Source of the DNA: CAYUPI01 sp964446585
GTDB taxonomy: Bacteria > Verrucomicrobiota > Verrucomicrobiia > Limisphaerales > UBA8199
DNA: 6,795 nt
Direction of reading: 5' to 3'
Assembly (NCBI GenBank): GCA_964446585.1
Contig: CAYUPI010000118.1
Coordinates: 1-6,795 of the forward strand
Shown here: in pieces, positions 6,560-6,795 of the stretch
How positions within the stretch are numbered: the first letter of the stretch is position 1
Layout of the letters: the number at the start of each line of letters is the position of its first letter
Program-made: the position numbers and the translations under genes
The notes under the pieces: model-generated
Database searches by the model: none
Told to the model about the DNA's origin: nothing
What the model saw: only the letters and a program-made list of their open reading frames with translations

Positions 6560-6782
6560 TACAATCCTTTCCTCGCTTTTGTGGAAAACGTTACAGGAAA
6601 AATGAAAGAATCTGATTCCGCGCTGTTTTCTTCAGTTGGGTGAGAGGCGTCGGCGGTGGCTTATGACCGCCTTAGCGCTTTTACGACGAGTCGTGCGACT
6701 TTGCTGGCGCAGCGGGCGCGAAGGCCGCCAGAAACCGTTAAAACCCGGATTTTGCATTAGCTGTACGCATTTTGGAGCTGAC
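6560..6782. other. Leader/intergenic region upstream of the SUMF1 gene
   Basis: This region precedes the first gene of the minus-strand cluster and probably holds its promoter, but no -35/-10 pair could be assigned with confidence. Positions 6560-6620 are A/T-richer than the rest. It contains several small inverted repeats: GGCGGT/ACCGCC (6652-6657 with 6666-6671), ACGAC/GTCGT (6683-6687 with 6690-6694) overlapping GTCG/CGAC (6690-6699), and a near-palindrome AAAACCCGGATTTT at about 6739-6752. These could be operators or chance. Confidence 0.35.
6565..6573 (-). promoter_or_regulatory. Ribosome-binding site of the SUMF1 gene
   Basis: On the minus strand AGGAAAGGA lies just before ATG at 6559, with five bases between AAGGA and the start. 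It is the clearest Shine-Dalgarno sequence among the four genes and is the reason for preferring 6559 over the downstream ATGs at 6442 and 6421. Confidence 0.65.
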
Positions 6783-6795
6783 ATGGTGACTTTAG
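6783..6795 (+). CDS. Possible start of a divergent gene running off the right edge
   Basis: ATG at 6783 is preceded by GGAG (6774-6777) with five intervening bases, a good ribosome-binding spacing. Only four codons (MVTL) are visible, so no product can be assigned. If real, it is transcribed away from the SUMF1 cluster and would share the 223-base intergenic region as a divergent control region. Confidence 0.3.

Noticed and set aside
6632..6795. Minus-strand frame open from the right edge to TGA at 6634-6632
   Set aside because: The translation is Arg/Ser-rich with no recognisable motif and crosses the palindromic leader. It could be the tail of a gene outside the window, but nothing supports it.

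Overview
The window most resembles a chromosomal fragment of a Verrucomicrobia-type bacterium (PVC group, perhaps the Pedosphaera/Limisphaerales side). This rests on gene style rather than any marker gene. There is an N-terminal zinc-ribbon Hanks-type kinase, large secreted proteins built from PA14, Ig-like, InlB-like and ELWxxDGT modules, C-termini ending in 'RYYRV' or 'RFYRV', a secreted Ig-plus-SUMF1 protein, and weak Shine-Dalgarno use. DNA is moderately GC-rich. No rRNA, tRNA, CRISPR array or mobile element was found.

All four substantial genes lie on the minus strand and are read right to left. First is a secreted SUMF1/FGE-fold protein (6559-5108). Next is a secreted HYR-domain protein with a short internal tandem repeat (5033-3795). 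Third is an 893-residue secreted multidomain protein dominated by ELWxxDGT repeats (3721-1040). Last is a serine/threonine protein kinase whose C-terminal part runs off the left edge (from 893). The gaps are 74, 73 and 146 bases. The second gap holds a GC-rich hairpin that could attenuate or end transcription. The right-hand 236 bases form the leader of the cluster, and a ribosome-binding site plus ATG at the extreme right edge suggests a divergent plus-strand gene.

The first three products all carry export signals and fold into adhesion-like or scaffold-like extracellular modules, so the cluster probably encodes cell-surface or secreted proteins next to a signalling kinase. Any functional link between the kinase and the secreted proteins is inference from gene order. 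The long plus-strand open frames opposite the kinase and the repeat gene are antisense shadows. I see no convincing novel defence or mobile system. The points most worth pursuing are a repeat array that looks like a circularly closed nine-unit beta-propeller, a C-terminal module shared by two neighbouring secreted proteins, and a non-canonical cysteine arrangement in the SUMF1 protein.
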